From positions 1 through 10,696 of the forward strand of contig JAEZGN010000024.1 of the NCBI GenBank assembly GCA_023437305.1: a stretch of DNA of 10,696 nucleotides, in the 5' to 3' direction. The notes beneath the pieces are model-generated. The model was given only the letters and a program-made list of their open reading frames with translations, did no database searches and was not told the DNA's origin. The position numbers and the translations under genes were made by a program. The stretch comes from Bacteroidota bacterium. GTDB taxonomy: Bacteria; Bacteroidota; Bacteroidia; Bacteroidales; Dysgonomonadaceae. Shown here piece after piece: positions 1-7,386 of this stretch (positions are counted from its first letter, which is position 1; each line of letters opens with the position of its first letter).

Positions 1-215
1 GACACGGAGGAATGGACTTCATAATGGATTATCGTCTGATATACTGTCTTCAAAGGGGACTTCCGCTTGATATGGATGTGTATGACCTTGCCGAATGGTG
101 CAGCCTGATACCACTAACGGAAATCTCACTCGACAATAATTCAGCTCCTGTAGAGATTCCTGACTTCACACGTGGAGGATGGAATAAAATAAAAGGACTG
201 AAATTTGCTCAGTAA
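1..215 (+). CDS. Gfo/Idh/MocA-family oxidoreductase, C-terminal end (5' partial)
   Basis: The reading frame is already open at the window edge (full codons from position 3) and ends at a TAA at 213-215, so only about the last 70 residues are present. The visible part contains GGMDFIMDYRLIYCL, DVYDLAEWCSLIPLTE and a terminal NSAPVEIPDFTRGGW. I recognise these as the C-terminal signature of Bacteroidetes NAD(P)-dependent Gfo/Idh/MocA oxidoreductases, including the GH109-type members that act on sugars through an NAD-linked mechanism. The Rossmann domain lies outside the window, so the substrate and the GH109 assignment cannot be tested here. The gene is probably intact upstream. It is followed after 131 bases by a broken beta-galactosidase, which fits a former carbohydrate-utilisation locus. 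Confidence 0.85.
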   Translation, partial: HGGMDFIMDYRLIYCLQRGLPLDMDVYDLAEWCSLIPLTEISLDNNSAPVEIPDFTRGGWNKIKGLKFAQ

Positions 216-346
216 TTTTTTATTATAGCTACAAATCATTCATTGCTATGATGTCGATAGACAGATCTTTAAATCCAAAAATATTTTGGTTTATCTGTTG
301 ATATTAAATATTCGTTTTTGTAAGACACCAAATAAATTTATTAATA

Positions 347-520
347 ATGCATATTATAAAAAAAATAATCCTGCTTTTATTATTTTTTTTCTCTGTAATA
401 ATAAATGCACAGGATGCGCTTCCATACTGGAAAGATGTAAGTGTCGTTGCTATAAACAAAGAAGCTCCTCGTACTACATTTATGAGTTATGACAATATTA
501 AAGATGCCTCACATCCATAG
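347..520 (+). pseudogene. GH2 beta-galactosidase, N-terminal remnant only
   Basis: ATG at 347 opens a 57-residue frame closed by TAG at 518-520. Residues 1-21 form a typical signal peptide: KK followed by a run of I, L and F, then INAQ. The next residues, LPYWKDVSVVAINKEAPR and TTFMSYDN, match the conserved start of Bacteroidetes LacZ-like GH2 beta-galactosidases, where this segment precedes the sugar-binding jelly roll. A complete enzyme has roughly 1000 residues, and none of the remaining domains follows in any frame, so this is a stump left by a deletion or rearrangement near 510-520. The surviving secretion signal means a short exported peptide could in principle still be made. The family call rests on recognition of this short segment. 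Confidence 0.7.
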
Positions 521-607
521 TTTCTCCTTATTCTGATTATTCTAAAAGGAAGTATTATTATCCCTTGTTTTGTCGGTGGATATTAAAATGCAATTTATTG
601 AGATCTT

Positions 608-2170
608 CTAATGCAAATGTTTTGAAAAATTATTTTCTTTGGCAAAAACCTTTGTTTTCAAATTGCTTTTTCGTTTGACAATGGGAAGAAAAGAAAGTGC
701 AAATAAGAATATACTTTCCGAAACCAAATATTTTTCCCACTTATTAATAATCTCAATTTCATCTTTGTTTCCATTAAGTATAACTATGATAGTTACGGTA
801 GGTTTCTTCAATGTTGTTAAGTAAGGATTTTCTTTCTAACAACAGTGTCCTGTCAGATAGCCCTTTTCTCTTGCGGCAACCTCTCGCATATTGGATACAA
901 AATAACTACTAAGGCTACTTATGTTATCAATCCATCTGCTTACATAATCGCTATTCCCTGTAGAAAAATCTTTAGTAAAAGAATCCATTACATTTGTTCC
1001 AGCTTGATTATTCGTAGAGTGTGCAATTATTTACTGGTATAGTGGTTCATTCTTTTCTACGGCATTTTTCACCCATAAGCAAGTTACAACTGAAAGGAAC
1101 ATCGTTGTTTTTCCTGTTCTAGGAGGACTATTAACTGCTAATATTTCTCTGTTTTTCGCATCTAACAATGGGGAAACAGCTGTTCGTTGTGCATCAGTTA
1201 AAGGACATTTGTTGTTATTGTGCCCTAATCGTTTAGAAAAGGAAATATTGGAGTCGGGTACTGAAGTTTCATTTTTTTGCTGAATGGTTACATAGTTTCG
1301 AAAAAGGATTAGTCCAGAACCGTCTTCTCGAACATAGAGATCTTCATAAACTGCTATGATTTTTGAGAAAGTATTCACCCCTTCCGTAAAATAAGCAGAA
1401 GCGATTCTCACATAGCCTTCGAGCATGTTTCTAGAAGGAAGAACTGTGTCTAATAAGTTATCGGCATATTCCAAATATTGATCCCATCTTGTAATGTATG
1501 ATTCAATTGACTTATTAAATTCCTGATCATTAATCAATTTATCTTCAATAGTCTTATTCCTATTCTCATTATATTTATTAAGAATATTTACAAATTCTTT
1601 TTTACTTGTTTTACTCTTAGATAGAGATTTGATAAATTTTAAAATCGCCTTTTACTTGTTCTTCATCAATAAGTGTCTGCTCTAATAAACTGTTTATTAA
1701 TCCTTCTTGGTATTCGGATTCAATATTTTCTCCAAATCCAAATAAGGGGACATTGTGCTATGTAATAAAGAATCATAATCATCCATATTGCCAATAAAGA
1801 AATCTCCTTTATCTAAGGGAAGTAACAAATCTCTTGGTATAATTGGATTTCCTATGGGATATATAAAACCATATTCGAAAACCTTAACTTAAAAAATTAC
1901 AGGAAAATAGTACTTCAGGACGATAATCTTTTTCATATTTGTTGTGGCTAGTGACTTTATTAAGAGAGAATGGTACATATGAAATGTCTATTGTTCCATC
2001 TTCAAATGAAGATAAACTCTGTAGTATATTTTGGGGTTAACTCTAAAATATACTTTTATAGCAAAAAAGATTTTGTCAAATTAGAGAACTTACATTTCCC
2101 TTCAGAGAACTGTTTATCAACGAGATAATCCCTCCAATATTTAGTGATTTATTCTAATAATTATATAGGT
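608..2170 (-). pseudogene. Superfamily-1 (DNA2/NAM7-like) helicase pseudogene
   Basis: Read on the minus strand from right to left, fragments of one large protein appear in changing frames: YWRDYLVDKQFSEGKCK (near 2130), a segment with SSFEDGTIDISYVPF (near 2000), GFIYPIGNPIIPRDLLLP (near 1850), FGFGENIESEYQEGLINSLL (near 1700), the longest open piece at 1031-1537, and, after a TAA at about 1031, STNNQAGTNVMDSFTKDF. The 1031-1537 piece carries a Q-motif-like LTDAQRTAV and a Walker A region at 1103-1132 reading NSPPRTGKTT. SF1 helicases have GPPGTGKT here, so both structural glycines are replaced. At least four frameshifts and two in-frame stops are visible. The left boundary (about 608) is approximate, and the later helicase motifs are not seen. 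The gene is clearly non-functional as a helicase. Confidence 0.75.
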
Positions 2171-2570
2171 TCAAGTAAAATTTATTTTATTTCACGTTGA
2201 GATTCTTTTTTCTATAACGAACGAATTTATGCAAAAATAAATAACCATAAAAATTCCTCAATGAATGAAAATTTACTTAAATATAATATTTAATAAAAGA
2301 TTTAGACAACTACTAAATGATCTGTTTTTTTACGATTTTCAAGATAAACAGATTCGCTTTAGAAATAACGATTGAACTAAATTTCCCGCGAATGGTTCAT
2401 GGAGAAAAAGCTGCGAGAAGAAACTTCCGTCGTTAAGTTTTAGATTTTCGTTTTAATTCGTCCAATTGTCGGAGCATAAACGCCTGATTTTCTTAACTGT
2501 ATTATGTCCCTAATTCCAATCAATAGTCGTAGAGTTGTTTTTTTCAGCCTCTAAATTATGATTTAGCGTA
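2171..2570. other. Gene-free AT-rich stretch
   Basis: No convincing coding frame was found here. The left half is very AT-rich. Around 2386-2440 there is an 18-codon plus-strand frame (REWFMEKKLREETSVVKF then TAG) that reads like the C-terminus of a basic protein but has a stop immediately upstream, so it may be a scrap of a lost gene. No strong hairpin, terminator or repeat was seen. Confidence 0.4.
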
Positions 2571-2789
2571 TCAGAGCTCTTTTGACTTTCTGAAATCAAT
2601 GGTTAGTTCTACAGTCTGTTTTTGGAGAATTTTAATCTCATTGGTGGAGTCGATAAGTTCCTGTAACAATGCCTTTAACTGCTCTACCATATAAAGGCGA
2701 ATCAAGTGTATGCCCACCTTGATCTTTGCCCCTGATTTGTGGTATAAGCTTATTACGCGAAGTTGGTATTTTGAATCGGGCAGACGCAC
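2571..2789 (-). CDS. Small hypothetical protein or gene fragment (72 residues)
   Basis: The frame starts with GTG at 2789 and ends with TGA at 2571. Its middle, SLYHKSGAKIKVGIHLIRLY, is followed by a probable amphipathic or coiled-coil helix (residues ~34-60, EQLKALLQELIDSTNEIKIL). The frame stays open on the upstream side apart from a TGA at 2793-2795, so this may be the 3' part of a longer decayed gene that also used KARVCKKYADMSGKWDD just before that stop. The layout is vaguely like the C-terminal helix region of small mobilization (MobC-type) proteins, but the conserved residues needed to claim that are absent. I do not recognise the family. It sits beside other pseudogenes and could equally be chance. 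Confidence 0.3.
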   Translation of the reverse strand: MRLPDSKYQLRVISLYHKSGAKIKVGIHLIRLYMVEQLKALLQELIDSTNEIKILQKQTVELTIDFRKSKEL

Positions 2790-2924
2790 ATGTCAGTCGT
2801 CCCATTTGCCGGACATGTCAGCGTATTTCTTGCATACTCTTGCCTTTCTGTTTCCAATGACGACTTCGGAGTGATTTACATTCCCCCTCCGGGACAAGGA
2901 TTTTTGTGAGACAAATAGGAATTT

Positions 2925-3533
2925 GTGACACAAAGCCACACCTTGCTGAGCTTGGACTTTCAGGGCAAGTATTTGATGCCCGTACAGAAGAACTTGCCGC
3001 GCGTTGCCCAAATCACCCCTGCGTGTAATATGGTGCATCGAAAGCAGGAGCAAGAAACCTACGCCGTGGTTGAATATGTAACGGTAGAAAAAACCGTCGA
3101 GATGGAGAAAATGAGGAACATGTCGTAGAAAAAGAAGTCCGTGTGCCGACTGAGCCGCAGATCTGCGAGGCTTTCAACAATGTGAACTTCGGGTTCGACA
3201 AATACACCCTCACCACTGAATCGGAAACTGTACTCGAGCGAGCAGGACAATTGCTCAAACAGTATGACGGAAAGCATTTCCTCATCACCGCCTACACCGA
3301 TGCCTGCGGAAACAGCGGTTATAACCTGACCCTTTCGCAAAAACGCGCGCAAACAGTGGTGGAAGCCCTCATAAAAACGAAGCGTTTCTGCCGGTATGCT
3401 TAAAGCGCGAGGTGTCAGCCTGAAGGCTGTCTCTATGCTTGCCGAGAAAACGGACAGCGCGCGGATGGACAACCGAAAGATAACCATCGAATGGGTCACA
3501 AACTTTGAATATTGGGATAAACTTCCTGATTAG
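2925..3533 (+). pseudogene. OmpA-domain outer membrane protein, frameshifted
   Basis: The C-terminal half is an OmpA-like peptidoglycan-binding domain: FNNVNFGFDKYTLTTESE, then ITAYTDACGNSGYNLTLSQKRAQTVVEAL, then MDNRKITIEW. The Asp of YTD and the Arg of QKRAQ that contact diaminopimelate in this fold are present. The domain is broken at an A5 run (3373-3377). Removing one A restores the frame into a segment reading SAGMLKARGVS and on to TAG at 3531-3533. A second frame change lies near 3100, between a linker reading VVEYVTVEKTVE and the continuation EEHVVEKEVRVPT. The N-terminal barrel or signal region is not recognisable, so the left end is approximate. When intact it would have tethered the outer membrane to the cell wall. 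The patch is visibly GC-richer than its surroundings. Confidence 0.75.
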
Positions 3534-3565
3534 GGGAATACGATTTACCCAATAACCTCTTGGTA

Positions 3566-3602
3566 GGGGAAAACAAATTGTATTTGTTTTCCCTATTTTT
3601 TT
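3566..3602 (+). terminator. Rho-independent terminator after the OmpA pseudogene
   Basis: A perfect 11-base stem (3567-3577 GGGAAAACAAA with 3583-3593 TTTGTTTTCCC) encloses a 5-base loop. A T-run at 3596-3602 follows after two bases. It lies 33 bases past the OmpA stop codon, in the right place and orientation to end that transcript. The minus strand lacks an equivalent T-run, so it acts mainly on plus-strand transcription. Its intact state contrasts with the broken gene before it. Confidence 0.85.
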
Positions 3603-3825
3603 ATTCAACGATAAATGGCTTATATGAAACGGTCTGCTGTCAATAAAACGGATCCCCGTATATAAAAATCACTCTGTTAATATATTATATAAAGCAAACG
3701 AGAGCCATTCCTAAATACACTTGTTGGTAGAGCAGCAGTAAGCTACAGCAAAAAAGCAAAACAACATTACCCTTTATCATTGTAATCTCAGCCTTAGTTA
3801 TTAAACTCACACTTTTTTGTCTTTG
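3603..3825. other. Intergenic region between convergent OmpA pseudogene and GH123 gene
   Basis: This AT-rich spacer lies between two convergent genes. I see no reading frame worth calling. Around 3720-3745 there is a short TTGGTAGAGCAGC stretch resembling a tRNA D-arm, but no anticodon arm or T arm follows. No clear terminator for the minus-strand hydrolase was found. Confidence 0.4.
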
Positions 3826-5592
3826 TCAGAACGAATTGAGGACCTCCTTTCCTGCATTCACCATATCTGCTGCATTTACTGAGGTAAGGTTTTCGTGAAC
3901 GAACCTAGAGACCATGTTATTGAGCTTCTCCAATTGCTTTGTCTTATTCTTTTGTTCGAATTCTTTACGAAGGATGCGTATCTTTTCTACATCTTGTATT
4001 CCTTCTATTACTCGTTCCCAACGAATACTGCTACGAGGTCCTGGATAAATCTGGTAGCAATCACCTGCTGCCCACGTACGAAATCTACTGTCACGCAACG
4101 GATCCTTTGTCCAGCTATTCCATGCCCACCTTAAAAAACCATCATAATGTCCTGCGGCAACATGCCAGAATGTCCAATTTGCTTCTGCCGGCGGGGAAAA
4201 TGTAAATATATTGGGTAAAGCCTCAGCACAACATGTATATACTGAACTTACTTTCCCCTGTTTTGCTCTTTCTGCTCTCACTTCAGCAGGGAATTGAACT
4301 CCATAAGCTATACTATAATCATACAAGTCTACTTGAATCTCGTCGTGATATGTTCCTGCTAAAGCAATTTTAAAATCAGGATCAGCACGTTTAATTACTT
4401 TAATTGCCTCTTGCATATCTTCCATTTTACGCTCATCCATCGAAATAGTAGTCTTATTAAACCAACCTTTTGATTTAAGATGGCTTGCAAAATCTTTCAA
4501 AAAGCTGCCCCAATAATCGGCATATAATACATCACCAGGTTTAGCTTGAATAAACAAGACACGATTCGTAGCCTGATCGTAATAATCAAAATTTAAAGCC
4601 CAAGGTATCAATGTATAGCAGCTTATTTGTTCTTTAATTCCGATTTCGTTCATCATAAACTCAACCCATCTATCAAAAACACTATAGTCGTACGTCCATG
4701 TGCCGTCTACTTTTTTTATTTTACCTACCATACTGTCGAAATGATCTTCCGTTTGTCCAGCCCAAGGTTTATGCATAATCGATGTTGTTACTACCGATTG
4801 CCCGGCGTCAGCAAGCATCTTCATAATTGGACGCATCGCATCAAAATGCGCTTGACTCCATAGCGGTACTTTATAGTAACGGGCAACAGCATAAGGGTTT
4901 TGCCAAAAATCCAAGTGAAATTTCCAATCTTTTGGCTCGGGCAGCGCACGGTTCAGCACCTCCACCTCCAATTGTAATTGCATCGATTTGAAGTTTTCAC
5001 CCGAAATAGTCAATATACCTTTGTATTTGCCAGGTTTAGTTTCTTGAGGCACCCAGATATTCACCCAAATGGGTTGAGCTGTACAGGCCTTGACATTCTT
5101 TACCTTTATATTATCAAGTATATCAGCCACCAAACAAGAGTCCCATTCTGCTTTATTCTCTCTGTGTCCACAACCTGTACTACGATCTTTGCTTAATTCG
5201 TCTGTCATGACGTAACGAACAAAAGAAACCTTTGACGCTGAAACGGGAATACAAGCTGAGCCGTTTTTCAAATCACTTAAAGCGAGAGTAACGTTTTTTA
5301 AATCCGTTTTTGTCCATATCACTGCTTGAGCATTGATTCGTTCGCCTTTCCAAGCTTTTCCTTGCCAGCGGCTTGTTTTAGCCAACTGAGGTACCGACAA
5401 TTTTGGATAACGAATATCTATACTTCCCCAACTTATTTGTGGAATAGTAGGTATTTCGCTCCAAACCTTTTCATTGTCATGAGGTTTAGTATCGGTTAGT
5501 TCTGCAAAATCATCGGTTTGTAACAACGAATTTTGCGCCCTAAAACAGTGGACAACCCCCAATAAAGCGCAAATTAAAAACATTTTTTTCAT
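3826..5592 (-). CDS. Secreted DUF4091 / GH123-type glycoside hydrolase
   Basis: This intact 588-residue frame starts at ATG 5592 (MKK) and ends at 3826. Residues 1-20 are a signal peptide (MKKMFLICALLGVV, ending FRAQ), so the protein is exported to the periplasm or cell surface. Residues ~40-215 form a beta-rich N-terminal domain. From ~225 (WKFHLDFWQNPYAVARYY) to ~545 lies a TIM-barrel-like domain typical of the DUF4091/GH123 family, whose characterised members are exo-beta-N-acetylgalactosaminidases. The adjacent acidic pair at D386-E387, within TTISMDERKM (bases 4432-4437), matches the Asp-Glu pair used for substrate-assisted catalysis in GH123. Trp/Tyr-rich segments FWHVAAGHYDGFLRWAWNSW and DCYQIYPGP suit the sugar-binding site. 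Length agrees with the family. It is an orphan gene here, with no SusC/SusD pair or second enzyme alongside, so the natural substrate is uncertain. Confidence 0.85.
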   Translation of the reverse strand: MKKMFLICALLGVVHCFRAQNSLLQTDDFAELTDTKPHDNEKVWSEIPTIPQISWGSIDIRYPKLSVPQLAKTSRWQGKAWKGERINAQAVIWTKTDLKNVTLALSDLKNGSACIPVSASKVSFVRYVMTDELSKDRSTGCGHRENKAEWDSCLVADILDNIKVKNVKACTAQPIWVNIWVPQETKPGKYKGILTISGENFKSMQLQLEVEVLNRALPEPKDWKFHLDFWQNPYAVARYYKVPLWSQAHFDAMRPIMKMLADAGQSVVTTSIMHKPWAGQTEDHFDSMVGKIKKVDGTWTYDYSVFDRWVEFMMNEIGIKEQISCYTLIPWALNFDYYDQATNRVLFIQAKPGDVLYADYWGSFLKDFASHLKSKGWFNKTTISMDERKMEDMQEAIKVIKRADPDFKIALAGTYHDEIQVDLYDYSIAYGVQFPAEVRAERAKQGKVSSVYTCCAEALPNIFTFSPPAEANWTFWHVAAGHYDGFLRWAWNSWTKDPLRDSRFRTWAAGDCYQIYPGPRSSIRWERVIEGIQDVEKIRILRKEFEQKNKTKQLEKLNNMVSRFVHENLTSVNAADMVNAGKEVLNSF

Positions 5593-6068
5593 AATATTCT
5601 ATTTTATCGCATTAATAACATGTTCCTAATATTAGGAGAACAAGAAAAGCCCCTGCATAAATCTTAATTCTAAATATGTCTATCATTTCCCCTATAAATA
5701 TATAATGGATTTTAACAGATGTAACTTAAACTGTTTATTCTGATTTTATTTTACCTTTTCAGCTCTATTTTTTCTGCTTTTCTGTTCATATTATTTTTGT
5801 GAGTCTAAAAAATTGCAGTTAGATGGCATTGAAATAACACAAAAAATCTCATCTGTCAAATATAATTACGGCTCCTACGAAGGAAGAGTAAGACAAAAAA
5901 CTTAATCACATTTGTTTTAAAATAAGAATCATTCCAGGAATTCTGTTACTTTGGTTTTAGATAGATTTATCTAATATTAACAAAAAGAAAAATGGTTTTG
6001 TTTATTCGAGAGTTAAAAGAAAAGCAGAGAAATCAGCAGAAAAATGGTTAATCCCATATTTTATTTAT
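5593..6068. other. Upstream region of the GH123 gene, with weak protein remnants
   Basis: The stretch probably holds the minus-strand promoter of the hydrolase, but I could not place a confident Bacteroidetes -33/-7 pair (TTTG and TAnnTTTG). On the plus strand, a frame from 5705 to TAA at 5903-5905, broken by one TGA, reads like a secretion signal followed by a short mature part (FFLLFCSYYFCESKK, then LDGIEITQKISSVKYN). It may be the remains of a small lipoprotein gene. A 19-codon frame near 5993-6052 is too short to call. Confidence 0.35.
5624..5637. promoter_or_regulatory. 14-base palindrome upstream of the GH123 start
   Basis: TCCTAATATTAGGA is a perfect palindrome 32 bases upstream of the minus-strand ATG. 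The flanks GTTC and GAAC extend it imperfectly. Its position between start codon and presumed promoter suits a dimeric regulator binding site, but no regulator gene is adjacent and the role is inferred only from symmetry and position. Confidence 0.35.
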
Positions 6069-6239
6069 ATGACGATTTTATATCATGATCCGCTGCATAA
6101 GGTTGGCAACTCTATAATAAATTGTGCTCTCAGATTTTCTCCAGAAGAATATCTTCAGGTGAATGCAGAATTTCAAAAATATTCTATTATGTATATACTA
6201 ATTGAAAAGTGGCGCACTTTTCAATTAGTATATACGTAA
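6069..6239 (+). CDS. Possible 56-residue hypothetical protein
   Basis: The frame opens at ATG 6069 and closes at TAA 6237-6239. The first part (MTILYHDPLHKVGNSI, then LRFSPEEYLQVNAEFQKY) looks protein-like. The last 15 residues are read through the first arm, loop and second arm of the 45-base palindrome, so the true C-terminus was probably displaced by it. No family is recognised. It may be a gene remnant truncated by the palindromic sequence or a chance frame. Confidence 0.25.
   Translation: MTILYHDPLHKVGNSIINCALRFSPEEYLQVNAEFQKYSIMYILIEKWRTFQLVYT
6191..6235. repeat. Perfect 45-base palindrome (21-base arms, 3-base loop)
   Basis: The left arm 6191-6211 begins GTATATACTAATTG and the right arm 6215-6235 ends CAATTAGTATATAC. 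They are exact reverse complements around a GCG loop, with no mismatch. There is no T-run on either side, so it is not a standard rho-independent terminator. The stop of the minus-strand pseudogene (6225-6227) lies inside it. Perfect arms in an otherwise decayed area imply selection or recent origin. Possible roles are a bidirectional transcription barrier, a binding or recombination site, or a transposition footprint. Confidence 0.9.
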
Positions 6240-6656
6240 AATGCACCAATGAAAAGGACAAAAAAGAGGATTACTCCCCCGTTGTTTTTCACACAAAGCA
6301 TTGCGAAAAAGATGGGCTATAGCCTCTTTCGCTTCGGGATCGCCCGTCAAAGTTTCATGCTTAAACCCGGATGGGTTCCAAAACAATTCATCTGTGAGCA
6401 CTTTCAGATAATTCTCTTTAGTGGTATATCCCAACACCTTTTTAGCGCGGCCATCGAAATGATAGAATACCACTTTTCCAACAAGCGCTCCCATCATTTC
6501 TTCCAGCTGGGAGGACAACAACGCTGAAAGTGTGTCCAATCAGGCAAAACCTTGAATTTGTTTTTCGTCTAAAGAAACTTCACTAAGCAACAAAGCTCCC
6601 TGTTTCAATATTTCGATAAAGATTAAAATTCCATCATAACATGAAAAGAAATTCAC
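6225..6656 (-). pseudogene. Unknown-family gene with internal stop
   Basis: The minus-strand frame from GTG 6656 runs to TAA inside the palindrome and is interrupted once by TGA at 6540-6542. The protein reads VNFFSCYDGILIFIE, KQGALLLSEVSLDEKQIQGF, stop, LDTLSALLSSQLEEMMGALV, VVFYHFDGRAKKVLGYTT, LTDELFWNPSGFKHETLT and AKEAIAHLFRNALCEK. The frame is coherent and protein-like on both sides of the stop, which suggests a real gene of about 125-145 residues with a nonsense mutation. The last residues after NALCEK lie in the junction with the palindrome and probably are not original. The frame also stays open upstream of the GTG. I do not recognise the family and assign no function. Confidence 0.5.
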
Positions 6657-6686
6657 CCCATTTTCAACAAATTGATTGATGATCGC

Positions 6687-6766
6687 ATTCCGCTCTCCCT
6701 GAACGAAGGGAAGGGGTTTTGTCCGTTGTCAAGCGTAGCGGAGTAACAGTTACCGCTTTCCCGAAA
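6687..6766. repeat. Short imperfect direct repeat with bulged hairpin
   Basis: Two 17-base units, 6687-6703 (core CCGCTCTCCCTGAA) and 6750-6766 (core CCGCTTTCCCGAAA), agree at 12 positions. Read on the minus strand, both encode FRESG. Between and overlapping them, 6738-6756 can fold into GCGG/CCGC plus GTAAC/GTTAC arms with one bulged A. The stretch is GC-richer than its surroundings and sits just before the truncated recombinase. It has the look of a dispersed non-coding repeat or element end, but one copy cannot show this. Confidence 0.35.
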
Positions 6767-6823
6767 AGCGACAATAGACGAGTGTGTTTCGTGTTTTGTA
6801 TAAACTAAATAATAGAAAATAAA

Positions 6824-7375
6824 ATGACCGAGATAAAGAAATTCAAGTCGGGAAATTGGAATACTCCCGATAATGATTATGTGGGAACAAAATCTCAAAC
6901 AGTTCTGGATAGATACTTATTTTGTCTTTATGCAGGCTTGAGATATTGCGATGTTATTGATCTTAAATACAGCAATGTCGATTTTGCAAATAAAACTTTA
7001 AAATTTGAGCAAGTTAAGACTAAAGGCTCTTCAAAAAATTCAATCGTAATCATTCCACTCAACAACACATTACTTTCATTAATTGGAGAAAAAACCTCTA
7101 AAAACAGTTCTATCTCCACTCTTCCTAGCCATACAGGTTGCTTGAAAGCTTTGCGAACTTGGGTAAAACGTGCCGGAATAGATAAGCACATTACTTGGCA
7201 TTGTGCTAGACATTCATTTGCTGTTAATCTATTAGGAAAATATAAGACCGAAATAAAGACTGTAGCAAGTCTTTTAGGCCATTCAGGACTAAAACATACT
7301 GAAAAATATACTCGAGCAGTGGACGAGTTAAAGAAAAATGCAATAAATTCATTACCAGAGCTTAACATAGACTAA
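6824..7375 (+). CDS. Tyrosine recombinase, catalytic domain only (truncated integrase)
   Basis: This 183-residue frame contains the whole catalytic site of a Bacteroidetes phage-type integrase: R40 in AGLRYCDVIDL, K67 in QVKTKGSS, H126 and R129 in WHCARHSF, H153 in SLLGHSG, and nucleophile Y162 in TEKYTRAV. Such proteins cut and rejoin DNA at attachment sites through a 3'-phosphotyrosine. Full-length relatives have about 380-420 residues with arm-binding and core-binding domains in front. Here the frame begins only ~20 residues before the first catalytic Arg and a TAA lies in frame 15 bases upstream of the ATG, so those domains are missing and not found in other frames nearby. It may be an inactive remnant or a catalytic fragment. 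The next gene follows after 11 bases. Confidence 0.85.
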   Translation: MTEIKKFKSGNWNTPDNDYVGTKSQTVLDRYLFCLYAGLRYCDVIDLKYSNVDFANKTLKFEQVKTKGSSKNSIVIIPLNNTLLSLIGEKTSKNSSISTLPSHTGCLKALRTWVKRAGIDKHITWHCARHSFAVNLLGKYKTEIKTVASLLGHSGLKHTEKYTRAVDELKKNAINSLPELNID

Positions 7376-7386
7376 ACATAATTATC

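Noticed and set aside
286..492. 68-residue plus-strand frame overlapping the GH2 remnant
   Set aside because: It is Cys- and Lys-rich low-quality sequence in another frame over the recognisable signal peptide and GH2 start.
3059..3608. Minus-strand frames across the OmpA region
   Set aside because: They are antisense to the recognisable OmpA domain and have no protein-like motifs. The GC-rich patch simply leaves long antisense frames open.
3720..3745. tRNA-like D-arm string (TTGGTAGAGCAGC)
   Set aside because: No acceptor stem, anticodon arm or T arm can be built around it, so it is not called as a tRNA.
6191..6235. Palindrome as part of an invertible promoter
   Set aside because: The arms are separated by only 3 bases. 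Invertible promoters need a promoter-sized segment between the repeats, and no second copy was seen nearby.
6249..6527. 92-residue plus-strand frame opposite the interrupted unknown gene
   Set aside because: It has atypical composition and no recognisable motif. The minus strand gives the more protein-like reading on both sides of the stop.
6653..6898. 81-residue minus-strand frame over the recombinase start
   Set aside because: It overlaps the start of the clearly real recombinase frame and contains the repeat-derived FRESG pairs rather than a known domain.
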